A DNA stretch of 64,000 nucleotides. Source: Chrysoperla carnea (taxonomy: Eukaryota; Arthropoda; Insecta; Neuroptera; Chrysopidae). The notes below the pieces were generated by a model, which worked only from the letters and a program-made list of their open reading frames with translations, did no database searches and was not told where the DNA came from. The stretch spans positions 76,362,181-76,426,180 of the forward strand of contig NC_058340.1 in assembly GCF_905475395.1 (NCBI RefSeq). The letters are read 5' to 3'. The first letter of the stretch is position 1; every line of letters starts with the position of its first letter. This document shows, one piece after another, positions 12,394 to 23,745 of this stretch. Both the position numbers and the translations under genes were made by a program.

Positions 12394-12723
12394 TGTTATA
12401 ATAAATCCTTTTGGGGTATCCATTGAGAATCCTTGAACCCCAACCATTTTACAAGCACCATATTTTTCCTCCTTTTTAAAATTTTTTCAACTAAATATAT
12501 ATCTGGATAATTTGTTTTCAATAATTCATATTGGTAGAATGATGGTAATATTGGATTTCCTTTCAAGTCTTCCAATAGATATGTATATGGATGTGATGAT
12601 TGTACTTTTGCAATCTTGAAAACTTCCATTGTCCAATTGGGCGTATATTTCTTTTCAAATATGTGTTTGTATTTGGATATACGTACAAAATCACCAAGTG
12701 ATCAATCTTTTAGACAGTTTGCG
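12394..12723 (-). pseudogene. C-terminal part of a Polinton-type retroviral-like integrase
   Basis: On the minus strand an SH3-like segment (SLGDFVRISKYKHIFEK, near 12700-12655) leads into the open frame 12629-12396. This has YLLEDLKGNPI, a YPDIYLVEKIL strand and a chromodomain-like VKWLGF..SQWI ending. This order (SH3-like barrel then chromodomain) is the C-terminal half of integrases carried by Polintons and chromoviral elements. There is a stop just upstream of the SH3-like part, and the catalytic DDE core is absent. It converges tail-to-tail with the PolB fragment at 11123-12322, as expected for the remains of one Polinton. Confidence 0.75.
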
Positions 12724-13014
12724 AAACAATAAACAGGCATAACTGACAGAGTGTACTTAATTTAAGATAATTTCTATAATTTAACTATAATTTCAACTAG
12801 GTATTTATAGTATACATACTATAATTGCGATCAGGTTATTCCCAGTGGGTTATTCCCATATAGCATATAGTAAATATACTTGATACTGACAATAAAAAGA
12901 TCTATCTTAATTAATATTGAATATATATTAAAATATAAAAAAAAATTTGGTAAACAATTTTGAAATTAATTTTAAATTAAATTGAGTCTAAACTTAGAAA
13001 TAGAAATATTAATG

Positions 13015-14100
13015 ATAGAATCCAAAATTTGTTATAATTTTTCGTATATGTGTATATGTCGTCTTGAGTCGTCCAAAATTAGTTCAACAGCTGAAAATAC
13101 ATATTGATGCAATGACTCTTTAATTTTTCACTAATATTTATGATTTGGATCATACTTATTGATAAATGTCTATAGTAATTTGGATTATATAAATGGTTAA
13201 AAGATCGGCGTAATATGCATAATTTTGAATAATATCAATTTTATTTTATTTATTATAGGAGTAATCAAAAATTTGTGATAGCTATCTTTACCCGTCTGTG
13301 GTCCGTCTCATCCAAAATTTGTCAAATTATTGAAAATATGCGCAATGGTGTAATGATTTTTAAATGTTTCAGTAATATTTATAATTTTATTTCATATTAA
13401 TGGACGAATCTTTAATGTTTGTATATATTTATTAATTTCGATTATGTAAATTGTTAATACTAAACCGTAAAATGCTCCTTTGATGCCTGCAAGTTCTTGC
13501 ATTTGGGTTTGGAAATTGACAGTTTTCCATAAAATAACTAATTATTAATAATAATACAAACGACATTAAAATTGTACAATGATAGAAATAAAAAGTTTAT
13601 TAACGAATGTGCCATTGCAATTAAATTTGCAGGACTAACCAAAAATTTATTATAACTTTGTCAACCAGTTTACGGTCTGTTTCATTAAAAATTTGTTTAG
13701 CAACTGAAAATACATTGCGGTGCAATGATTTTGTTATTTTTGTAATATTTATGATTTTCTTTCGTTTTTATTGATGAATCTTAAATGTTTATATATATTT
13801 ACTAATTTTGATTTTGATGTAAATGGTTAACAGTTCGATGTAAAATGCTCTCTTGCATACTGTATAATCAGCCTTTATGGCATACATAATAAACGAGGAG
13901 TGTTAATGTCATAGCTTCAGGATCTCTTAAGATGTACAATTTGGCTACGAGTGATACAAATCAGCGCATTGCTGTCGTCAGGTCCGGGATCTTAAAACTG
14001 ATTTTAACAATTTTGCATAAAATCATTGACAATTAATAATAATATAAACGAAATTAAGATTGTACAATAATAGAAATAAAATATTAATTACAATAAATTT
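13015..14100. repeat. Diverged tandem array, unit roughly 250-400 bp
   Basis: Three or more degraded units start near 13020, 13265 and 13640. Each carries an AAAATTTGTTATAA-like block, a GTCCGT/GTCTGT block, CAACTGAAAATAC, GTGCAATGA, a TATTTATGATTT block and ends near AAATGGTTAA. Flanks share ACAAACGACATTAA and TTGTACAATGATAGAAATAAA. No coding potential is seen. Confidence 0.55.
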
Positions 14101-15760
14101 AACATCAATTTTTATTAGGTGTCCGAATCTACTGATTTATGCGTATACATTCTCACCATACATTCTATTAAACTGTTTTAAAATAAATAAATAAATAATA
14201 AATTGTATTAGTGTTATAAATATCTGTTTTTTTTGTTTGAATAATATCCATTTTCTTTCAGTTACTTCGATTTAAGTCCTATGATTAAGAAATAGTCCAA
14301 GTTGGCTTTTGCAATAAACGGTATTAATTCATTTTGGGAAAAGAGGCCATTGATTTTCATTTGAATAACAGATTTTTTTTAATATTATGTGTTTTTAATT
14401 ATTTTAGCAAAAACAAGTCCAAATAAATTATTACTTTTAATTATTAAAATTATTATTAAGCGGTCTATTCAATAAAACTTAATTTTAAATTTATAATATT
14501 TATGAAAATAGATTTATAAAATTTATGTAATTTATTGTGTTATGTATGTAAATTTATTATGAATGTATAAAAACAATATTAATAAAATAATTGTGAAGAA
14601 AATTTAGCGTAATATTTTACCTAAGTCCTGTACGAAATTAGCTTAAGAATAATTAGTTTCTCATTCCCGGAGTTTCTTTTATTCCAGCATATGAGGGAAG
14701 TTTTTAAATAAAATGCAACATTGTTATAAATTACTAAAATTAAAGAAATGAATGTGCTGTCATAAAGCATGATACAACTGAAGTAAAATATGATAAAATT
14801 ATTCAACTATAAAATTTTAGTATTTTCTTAAACACTAATTAACTGAAACAAAACCACCTAAAGTGCTCATACGGTTGAAATTTTAAAACTTTTTTTTAAA
14901 TTTATTTCTCCCAAAACAGTTAGAATGTTTTATAGGATAGAGTTCTAGAGAGGAGAATGAGAAGATTTTCTTGGTTTATCTCCTCACAAAGCCAAAAATT
15001 ATTTTATTTCTCTCACAGACACAGAGTATTTTAATTTCTTCTACGTCTAGCCAACAGTAACAACGTAGAGATATGTTCTCTTTTTATAAAAAATTTTTTT
15101 TATGTTTTGAATGGAAGTAGATCTTTATAAAAGGTTTGCATTATTGAATCGCTCTCAAAGTCATTGAATCGAAAATTTTTCATAGCTTGGTTCTTGACTC
15201 TTCATCTAGACAACAGAAACACCATATAAACATGTGCAACTTGCATAAAAATATTATTTTATGCCTTAAAAAAAGTCAAGATTTAGTACAAAGGATTGTA
15301 TCAACTTTTTACATTTCCTCTTCCTCTATATTTTGATCACAGAGGAGGCGACTTGAATGAAAACTTTCTGGCAACCCTGAGTACAAGTAGATGAAGTTAG
15401 TTGCATAATGTACAAATTGATATATCATTTCAAATTAGCGCACAACAGCCCTCTTTTATTGATACTACGTAGCGGTCGCAGCGCCTCACTTATTTTGTCC
15501 ATATTTCGGGGACAATATTTTCTATAGCGATCGTTCTCGTTCTTATAACCTTCATGCTTCTGTCTTAAACCATGAGCACATATATCAATTTGTACATTCC
15601 AACCTTAAAAAATGACAAAGTTTCGTATAAACTTTCACCACCTATTTGCTCCTTGAAGAATTAATTTTTTGAAAATATTATGTGATACAGTAAACTTTTG
15701 GTTTTAACCATGGGCTCTCTTATATCATTTTTTGCATTTCTAACTTCAAAATTCATAAAG
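14101..15760. other. AT-rich intergenic DNA, no gene recognised
   Basis: It contains weak repeats of a CATCTAGACAACAGAAACACC-like block at about 15045, 15205 and 15540, with related text at 16080 and 43985, so an old dispersed repeat is present. Nothing encodes a recognisable product. Confidence 0.35.
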
Positions 15761-15767
15761 TTTTCTG

Positions 15768-15910
15768 CATTATCTTTCTTCTGATACCAAATTCGATTAG
15801 TTAACAGATTGGTGTAGATCTGTTGATACCATATGGGCAGGTGTAAATCAATATAGGTTACTACATCGATCTGTTAACCAATCTAATTGGTATCAGAAGA
15901 AAGATAATTT
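15768..15910. repeat. Hairpin/inverted repeat with about 50-bp arms
   Basis: TATCTTTCTTCTGATACCAA at the left and its inverse TTGGTATCAGAAGAAAGATA at the right enclose GTTAACAGATTGG versus CCAATCTGTTAAC-type inner arms and a loop of about 40 bp. It is possibly a small MITE. Confidence 0.8.
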
Positions 15911-16884
15911 ACTTACGAAAATAATGATATAGGCTTGCCTGTACAAACCATGGAAAATAATTGCTTAAAATTAATTTAATTAAAAATAGTATAAACACTT
16001 TTCGATAAAAAAATATAAGAGGAGTATTCAAAAATCAATAAAATTTTGTAAAAAATAATTCTCATCTGGTTATCAGATGGATGAATATCGACATGTTATA
16101 TCGCCTCTAAGACCACTTCTAAGTGCACACTTATATCATTTAAGAAATGTTTGTGTAAAATTTCATGCTTCGATCAGTCAGTCAGACAGTTCCTAATTTA
16201 CATTTTTTGATTAATTTATATAATAATATCTATTTTTAAGAACAAAAAATCGGATGCCAATTTTAATACTTAAAATATGAATAGAAACATAGTGTTCATG
16301 AGAGAAACGGAATAATTCAGTAGATATTTTATAGAAACGTAACTCTAACAATAGTTCTGTATTAAATATTCTGTCTAAGATATTTGATTTTGTAAGAAAA
16401 CCTATTATACTGTTTTTCCTTTAAAAATAATTAAAATTTCTATCTTCAATATGGTTTTGTAATACAGCTATAAATACAGCTATATAATCATTGTTTCAAA
16501 TATTTCGTACAACGATAAAATATAGTTACAGACTTTCAAATTATAAAGAAAGATTTCGCTACTTAACATTTGTGGGAAAGAATAATTCAATTTCTCTGTA
16601 AATATGATAAACCACATGAATTAAAAAAAACTATAGTAACATGACAAACACGCAAACGTTGATCTTTATTTGTCTATAAAAAATTATATAAACATGGATT
16701 TCCCATATACAAAATTCACACTCCTTAAGGGTAGAATTTCGGAAAACTTCTTATCGGATACCTAGGTTATACAAAGAACACACTCTCCAAGTTTCAGGTC
16801 TCTACGATAAACGGTTTAGGCTGTGCAATGATCCGTCAGTCATTCAGACATTATAACTTTAGTAAAATTACGTGGTGCAACATG

Positions 16885-17520
16885 TTTAACCAAAAAAGGC
16901 GTCAAAAATGGAATTTTTTTCAGAAATTTTATCATTTTTATTTTATATTCGCAAAAGGAGACATCGGTACATATCCAAATTTGGTAGGTTTGTAGTCAAT
17001 GTTAAGAAGTACTCCTCATATTTTTTTGGGAGGGTTTCGTCCCTTCCCCTCCCAGTTATATATATATGTATACATACATATGGTAAAACAGTTCATTTGA
17101 CTGTAACTTGAAAAATATTTGATTGATTTTAATGAAACTGATATCGATAGTAGGTTTTATTAGTTACAACTTTCGTTTAAAATTTTAGCGAAATCCGTTA
17201 AATAGTTCGGCCAAAATTTTCAATTTAGTGAATTGTTTAAAATGGCTGCCATTTTGTCCTACGAGGTTAAATTTTTTTTTAAATTGTAGCATTTTTTATT
17301 ATCTTTCGATTTACTAATAAGTGACTTACCCGTAAAATGATTCCTTGATCCATATTTTTGCGAAAAACGGAAAATTTAACACTTTCTGGAAATAATTGTT
17401 TGGGGGGTGTATGGACTGGCTTTGGGGAGTGTTTTTTGCTTTGGCTTCAGAAAACTATTTTTAAAAGAGGTTTATATGGTTTAAATCAATTTTTTTAAGC
17501 TGTAACCCCCGCGCTGTTTG
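16885..17520 (+). repeat. Family B interspersed repeat, fullest plus copy
   Basis: It runs from AAAAGGCGTCAAAAATGG through the TTTATATTCGCAA, CATACATATGGTAAAACAG and TTATCTTTCGATTT blocks to the GC-rich ACCCCCGCGCTGTTTGGGCG end. The open frame 16908-17111 is a by-product that recurs in other copies. Confidence 0.65.
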
Positions 17521-17589
17521 GGCGACGGGGTGTATTGAATAAATGTATCTTAAAAGATTTTAAAAAGAGGTTAAAATAGTTTAAAATGC

Positions 17590-17870
17590 TAAAGTAGCCC
17601 AAAACTTTAGATTTTTTTATTAATATAGCCCATTTTACAACATCCACCCCTCCCCCTCCCGGTTTCATAATTTTTGCAAATTCAAATTTTTTATGACGTA
17701 TAAAAGGGTTTTTGGGGTCATTGATCTCGAAATCCATTTTTGACGCCATTTTGTTGGTTAAACATGTTGCACCACTGCGGGAAAGTAAAAATTTTAAAAA
17801 ATTACTTATTTTGATGTGAAAAGAAAAGCCCCAAAGTTTCGCTGCCCGAACTTTTAATCCATACAACAGC
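17590..17870 (-). repeat. Family B repeat, inverted partial copy
   Basis: The minus-strand segment has the same ACTTTGGGGCTTTTCTTTTCA, CCCGCAGTGGTGCAACATG and NKMASKM-type text as 3300-3570. It lies tail-to-tail with the plus copy at 16885-17520. Confidence 0.6.
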
Positions 17871-18005
17871 CTTTTTTTGCTTAGTTTTACTCCGGTACTT
17901 TGTAATGGCTCGCGAATGGTATCATATAAAATATATATTTCTAAAGTAAAATTATACTTCAATTAATGACAAATATTTTTTATTTAATTGTTCCTCAACA
18001 AACGT

Positions 18006-18348
18006 TTATTTCTTTAAAACATCAGGTTGTAAACCAGGATCCATGTTATTATCCGCTGTGAAAATATTCAATTCATTTTTTATTTTAAATTTATGACAAA
18101 TACAACAAAACCCATCTTTATTAATTTGTAAATCAAACTAACGACGATGACATACATTAAATACTTCAAAATTGAAATTCTTTTGAGCAATCTCAAAATT
18201 TTCTGCATAAGTACATTTTAAAATTAATATCATCTCGATAAAGATATAATTCTTCTAGATCTTGTTTTCGTCGTTTCCGATCATCACCCCTTAATGATCG
18301 ATTACGATCACCCCCTTTACGGCCCGTCAACGTACGACGTCGTGTCAT
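18006..18348 (-). pseudogene. Relic of a PIF1/Helitron-type helicase N-terminal domain
   Basis: From ATG at 18348 the minus strand reads MTRRRTLTGRKGGDRNRSL and LEELYLYRDDINF. After a one-base shift it continues with AENFEIAQKNF, a cysteine pair (CCICHKF) and FTADNNMDPG. The NNMDPG-type phrase after a short zinc-binding motif is characteristic of proteins carrying a helitron-helicase-like or PIF1-associated domain. A stop interrupts after CHRR and another ends it at 18006. Only about 110 codons remain, so it is broken. Whether it came from a Helitron or a Polinton with a PIF1 gene cannot be decided here. Confidence 0.5.
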
Positions 18349-19186
18349 TTTTTATTGCTTTAATAACAAACAATTAATTAATAATAACCATAATTAAAAT
18401 TTTTTCATTACTATTAATATCACTTAATTTTTTTAGTTATTCTACTGTAGAACTGCAAAAATTAATTTTGTTATCACGATTTTTGTATTTTTCATTATCA
18501 CGTTTTTTAATACTTGAAAGAATCTACAGATGGCTACTTTATTAAAATTAATATTCAATGTAGCCAATTATATATTAGTATTAGATGTAGTTCATAGATG
18601 GTGCCACTATCTCTGCATATATATTGATATATACATTGTAATAAATAAAAAATACTGTTGTTTTTTATTATTTATTATTTATACAATTTTTTCTAAAAAT
18701 AATGATTGATAACACATCTAGACATAAATATGGAGCTACAACATTTCATTTCATGTCTAAATCTTTTGTATTTTTTTGTAAAGTTTACCACCAAAAAGTT
18801 ACATTTTAACCTAGAAGAGGCTCCCTTCGCTCGCCTAATAAAAAAACAAAAAAAAAAGAAAATATTAAAAAAAAAATCAATTCAAAACGGCTATTAAATT
18901 TTAAAAATTAATAGCAAATACATTATTTAATTTTCACATTAATTGTGCATTTGATTCCATTCCATTGCCAAATCGTAAAGTACAATTTTTTTAAACATAG
19001 GTACCTTAAAATTATTTAATCAACACAATAGCTCAATATTTATAATACACTTTTTGACAAATAAACTTTATTATACTTATGCATTATATTTGAGACTTAA
19101 CCTCATCAAAATCCAAGACATCACTGTGCGCTTATTGGATTTTAATGCTAAGAAAGACTATCTAGCGATAGAAAAAAAGAACTATT
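18349..19186. other. AT-rich intergenic DNA, no gene recognised
   Basis: It consists of A/T runs and short direct repeats; CAGATGGCTACTTTATT at 18530 and ATAGATGGTGCCACTAT at 18594 stand out slightly. No coding sequence or RNA gene is recognised. Confidence 0.35.
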
Positions 19187-19194
19187 GCCAGAAC

Positions 19195-19581
19195 CAGGGC
19201 TGCCAGTAGAGCCAACTTATTTTATACCGTTCGGTAACTGAAATTATACAGAATCAAATATCATTATACAAAGCGGCAAAATTGTAAAAAAATAGTCTGT
19301 ATCAGTTCCAGTAGCAAGTGGCGCTGGTTTAAAAAGTCACTTTTACGTTTATTTGTAATGCTAACGAATATTACTCAGAGAGCGCCAATTTCTACGATTA
19401 AGACATGTTCGATCTCTCGTTATCTCAAATAATCGGTATTTTAACTCTCACAAAATTTACTTCACGTTTGAATTTTTATTTTTGTATCCAATTATACGAG
19501 GCAATCTGCTATACAAACTGGATACATATAATAACCATATTATACACTTTTTGTATCCGATTATACAATATGGCAGCCCTG
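19195..19581. mobile_element. 387-bp hAT-type MITE with 8-bp target duplication
   Basis: The ends are 5'-CAGGGCTGCCA and its inverse TGGCAGCCCTG. CAGGG-type ends and an 8-bp duplication are hAT features. The flanks are GCCAGAAC (19187-19194) and GTCAGAAC (19582-19589), matching at 7 of 8 bases. The interior is AT-rich, contains no transposase, and includes repeated TATACAA phrases, so it would depend on a transposase in trans. Confidence 0.8.
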
Positions 19582-20067
19582 GTCAGAACGCCCATAGATG
19601 CATAAATCTAACGGAAATATTTGTTTACAATCTGGAAACTATACGCATATGACATAAGCATACAATAAACAGAGAATTTATCGGTTTACTGAAATAGTCT
19701 CTGTAATAAAGGTTATTGCAACAAAATGAACTTGGGTCATCTTTCCAGTTATGTTTATTTATTAGTTCACTTTTTAACCAATATAGTAAAGCGCGAAATT
19801 TAAATATTTAAAGAGTGAAAAAAAAATACATAATTATTATCCATATTTAAAAATTATATAAACTTCAAAAAATAATATATTTATGTAAACTTGTATCCAA
19901 ATATTTTTTCGGAAATTATCGAATAAAAAATAAATTTATTTTTAAATTTCAATAATTTTTGCTAATAATTTTTTTTTAATATTACAAATCTTTTCGAATG
20001 CAACGCAATATCATTAACTTAGATAATTTTTCTTTTCGGTGTCCTTTCTTTAATTCAAGTTTCAAAA

Positions 20068-20894
20068 ATGTCAGGTATTCATCCTGAATTACATTCTAAA
20101 TTAAAACAATTTTCTACGTTTAATTCTATTTAAAAATTGGGTTCAAGTGATGAATTAGCGATTTCTTTTCTTGAAGAAATTGGATAAATTCCATCGCGTA
20201 AGTCAACGGCACCTGTATGTTGTGGTCTTCCTAAAACTGTCTAGATTGATGAAACGTTCCTTACTAAACGTAAGTACAATTGCGGACGTATTACCGACGT
20301 GCTACAATCGCGGACGTGTTACTACGACCGTTCTTGGATTATATTGTAAGGAGGATAAATGTGGTTTGTTTTTTAAAGTCAACGCGAAAAGTAAGGAGGA
20401 ACTGTGGCCATACATAAAAAAGTATGTTGATTTTTCAACTTCGCGAATATGTAACCAATCATAGTATCGGAGAATTCGTTGACAAATCAAATCCTTTAAA
20501 CACCATAAATAATTTGGAGAACCAGAACAAATTATTGAAAACATCAATAAAATGTCGTAAAACTCCGAAATTACTACATCAATATATGGCTCCGTATTCT
20601 TACAGAAATGTAAGAAGTATCTGGAAGAATTATTCGGTTGAGGGGTCCAAATTCATGCAGTTTCTACTTGATATTAAAAAAATATATCCGGGAATAATTG
20701 ATGGAAGCTTGAAAAAAGGATTGACACTAAAAGAAATAGATTCATCTCCTTTTTTCAACTGAGAAAGAACAATTTCTGCCTCTTTTAAAGAAACCTCGAT
20801 CAGAAGGACTGAAAGATCAGGAGGATGATATTGATAATGCTATAGAAAAAGACGATTCTGATTCTGATTTTCCCTAGAAGATGATGTCTATTAA
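20068..20894 (+). pseudogene. Decayed Merlin/ISXO2-like DDE transposase (copy 2)
   Basis: Starting from ATG at 20068 (MSGIHPELHSKLK), pieces in shifting frames follow transposase order. The segment IDETFLTKRKYN near 20250 looks like the first catalytic Asp region of ISXO2/IS1595-like enzymes. VLGLYCKEDKCGLFFKV and LWPYIKKYV follow near 20335-20430, then TNHSIGEFVDKSNPLNTINN near 20453-20520 (the HSxxFVDP..HTQNIE-type region), HQYMAPYSYRN, and an acidic tail to a stop at 20892-20894. In-frame stops near 20131, 20186 and 20246 and several frameshifts show it is dead. Family assignment rests on motif order only. Confidence 0.65.
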
Positions 20895-21319
20895 GACTTA
20901 AGACTTAATTGCACCCACCAAAGTCTTAACACAAACAAAAAGGGCTTGGAATCATTAAATACTTCGGAATTGGTGAGCCGAAGAGACCTTTTTTGTTTTT
21001 GACGAAGTGCTACGGGCAATACCTTCTCGCGGTGCGTTTTTAGCGTAAAATGTTAAAAATAGATTTTTATAACCAAAATTTATTTTTGATTATAAAATCT
21101 AAAAATAGCTTTTTATGGTCAAAATTGTCCAAAAACTCTTTTTAAAACAATTGGGTTGTAACTTTAAAAATATCATGAAAAAATAAAAACAGTTTTGTTT
21201 TAAAACTTATATGCGATCTTTCCATTTTTCTCAAAAAAAAGAAAAAAAATTTTTTTTACAACAACGTTATTATGAAGACATAAGAGGGTCTTGATAAAAA
21301 GGGACCCGAAGAAAGCCTA

Positions 21320-21600
21320 AGAATTTACATAGGTAATAGCAAGAGCTAAAAATCCGCAGACCTGTGCTAACTAGACCCCATTAATCAGTGAATGAACGCA
21401 ATCAACGGGTAAACGCAAGAGCTAAAAACCTGCATGTAACTCGATCCCATTAAAGGCATGGCTAACCCGTAGATCAGTGAATGAACGCAATCACAGGGTA
21501 AATGCAAGGGCTATAAACCCACAGACCAGTGCTAGCTCGACCCCATTAAAGGCATGGCCAACCCGTAGATCAGTGAAAGAACGCAGCTTAAAAAAGTTAA
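21320..21600. repeat. Three tandem units of about 80-88 bp after the Merlin relic
   Basis: Units begin GCAAGAGCTAAAAA or GCAAGGGCTATAAA and run through GA(C/T)CCCATTAAAGGCATGG to GATCAGTGAATGAACGCAATCA. They start near 21338, 21417 and 21504, and the first has an internal deletion. A single unit is at 700-810 in copy 1, and a diverged one is at 4570-4720. Confidence 0.75.
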
Positions 21601-21774
21601 AAATGGAAGAATATCTTATTTTTTACTTCCAAAATAGAAAGTTTTTTATAGCCAAAATTAGAAATATCTAATGTATTGGAAAATTATTTTTAACAATAAC
21701 GGAAAAGTACTTAATTTGTTACTTCAAAAGTAGAATATTTGTTTATAGTCAAAATTGTGTAAATCATGATTTAA

Positions 21775-22366
21775 ACAAGTGAAAATAAACAATTGACTGA
21801 GTAAATTGTTGAAATACCATGTATAGACAGTGTTGATGACACAATCGTTTGTTTTTTGACGCCACGTAAATAAAAAAAGATATCCACTTTTAAATAGCTA
21901 CACACACACTGATATTCCCATATTAATGCATACTATAAAATTTGCACCTAATAAGCGCCCTCGTGGGAAACAGTGACATTTGCAAAAAAATGTTTTCAAC
22001 AAAAGTTGTTTATTTTTTTATACAGAACATTTTTTACATTTAAACTTTTGTTATATCTCTAACGGTTTACAAGATGGGTCCTACAGACCCAAGACCCAAT
22101 TGACCTATGATGCTCATTTACGAACTCGACCTCACTTTTTACGTCCTGAGTACGCTATAAAAATTTCATCTTGATATCTCTTTTAGTTTTTCAGTTATCG
22201 TGTCCACAGACGGACGGACAGACGGACGGACAACCGGAAATAGACTAATTAGGTGATTCTATGAACACCTATACCAAAACTTTTTGCATAGCATCAATAT
22301 TTTTAGGCGTTACAAACTCTGGACTAAACTTAATATACTATGTATTTCATATATACATGGTATAAA
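21775..22366 (-). repeat. Family A interspersed repeat, full-length inverted copy
   Basis: It begins ACAAGTGAAAATAAACAATTG and ends ATATACATGGTATAAAAA, with all internal blocks present. It faces the plus copy at 23079, making an inverted pair with a spacer of about 710 bp. Confidence 0.8.
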
Positions 22367-23078
22367 AATACAGTTCAGTGGGTGTAGCTATTTGTTGTGT
22401 GCGTAGTCATGGTAGGGACAATAAAATCGATGCCAGCGCTTCCAGTGAAAATTTTTGGCGATATAGGAGGCTGTTATGACTAATTTGCAATTTTTTACAT
22501 GTTAATGTTATAGAAAATGTCAAATTAAAATTATGGAAAAACACTATTATTTAAACTTAATGCATTAAAAATTGTGAAAATAAGAAATCAAATTGCACAA
22601 ATATTATTTTTCAAATGTAAATAATCATAATTATTTTTTAAATTTGTGAGACAATAATATTAAATCTTCAATATAAGTCATAAATGCAATCCATACAATT
22701 CTATAATTAAAGTAGTGTATCGTTACCATGGAAACGACTCCAATAAAACGCACGGTGCGAATAACACATCTATTTGTCATATAAATAAAATTCATAGCGA
22801 TGGTCGACTCGCGCAGAGAATTTATGGGTAAAACAGAAGCGAAAGTCAATGCTAATTTTTATTGCCGGCCCTTTAATGCCATCTCTGAAGATCAACAAGC
22901 TAAATTAGTATAATCGTCAAAATAGATCTCATTGTTATCTTATATAATAAGGTTCTTATCTTGAATAGTAAGGTTATTGTTTTGCATAAAAATGGTATTT
23001 ATCCTATATGCATCAACATTAGAAAACTTATAATATTTAATTAACTTTGAAAACTTATTTATAAAGTTCTATGTAATT
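22367..23078. other. Spacer between inverted family A copies, no gene recognised
   Basis: A GC-richer segment at 22380-22480 and another at 22720-22880 contain no long open frame with plausible composition on either strand. The remainder is AT-rich. Confidence 0.35.
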
Positions 23079-23338
23079 TTTATGCCATGTATATATGAAA
23101 TATACATAGTATATTAAGTTTAGTCCCAAGTTTGTAACGCTTAAAAATAATGATGCTAGGAAAAAAATTTTGTCATAGGTGTTCATAAAATCACCTAATT
23201 AGTCCATTTCCGGTTGTCCGTCCGTCTGTCCGTCCGTCTGTGGACACGATAACTCAAAAACGAAAAAAGATATCGAGCTGAAATTTTTACAGCGTACTCA
23301 GGACGTAAAAAGTGAGGTCAAGTTCGTAAATGAGCATC
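23079..23338 (+). repeat. Family A repeat, left half, split by the Polinton-class element
   Basis: It runs from ATGCCATGTATATATG to TTCGTAAATGAGCATC, then stops where the element begins. The missing part resumes at 35026 with ATAGGTCAATTGGGTCTTGGG. Other copies read GTAAATGAGCAACATAGGTC across this point, so the insertion site is exact. Confidence 0.9.
23333..23338. repeat. Left 6-bp target-site duplication (AGCATC)
   Basis: AGCATC precedes the AGTAGT end of the element and recurs directly after its other end at 35020-35025. A 6-bp duplication is what Polinton integrases produce. Confidence 0.85.
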
Positions 23339-23745
23339 AGTAGTATAGTCATGTACCTCCTGGCGCAGTTTGACCTCAAGTAACCCCGCTTGGATGGTAC
23401 ACTTTTCCAAAAAGGGCAAACCTAGGTGAATGTTGGAAACCTCGGAAGTTGGATGACGTCATTGACCAATAGTAAATCAAGATGGCGTTGGGAGGTGTGG
23501 TGGGGCGTGGCTGACAGAGCGTTAGTGTGTTTCTTGGTGGAAGTGGGGCTTAAAGTGGTGGGCGTGGTTGACAGGAGTGTGTTTCTTGGAAGTGGGGGTT
23601 AAAGGGGGCGGGAATTGGACGTTAGATGAGATAATCGAGCCCACTCCTGGCGCAGATGGATGGTACACTTTTCAAAAAAGGGCAAACCTAGGTGAATGCG
23701 AAGTTAGAGGGGATAGATGACGTCATTGACCAATAGTAGCGCTGT
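23339..23745. promoter_or_regulatory. GC-rich terminal zone with CCAAT, TGACGTCA and GC-box-like motifs (left)
   Basis: TGACGTCA occurs at 23454-23461 and 23718-23725, each followed by TTGACCAATAG (a CCAAT box in inverse orientation). GGGGCGTGGC, GGGCGTGG and GGGGGCGGGA lie between them (about 23500-23610). The block GATGGTACACTTTTC..AAAGGGCAAACCTAGGTGAATG occurs twice (from about 23395 and 23657). Such sites bind CREB/ATF, NF-Y and Sp/KLF factors in animals. A promoter or replication-enhancer role is inferred. Confidence 0.55.

Noticed and set aside
17495-17962. 155-codon minus-strand frame with NKMASKM phrase
   Set aside because: The phrase recurs in every family B copy in different frames and contexts, so it is interspersed-repeat sequence.
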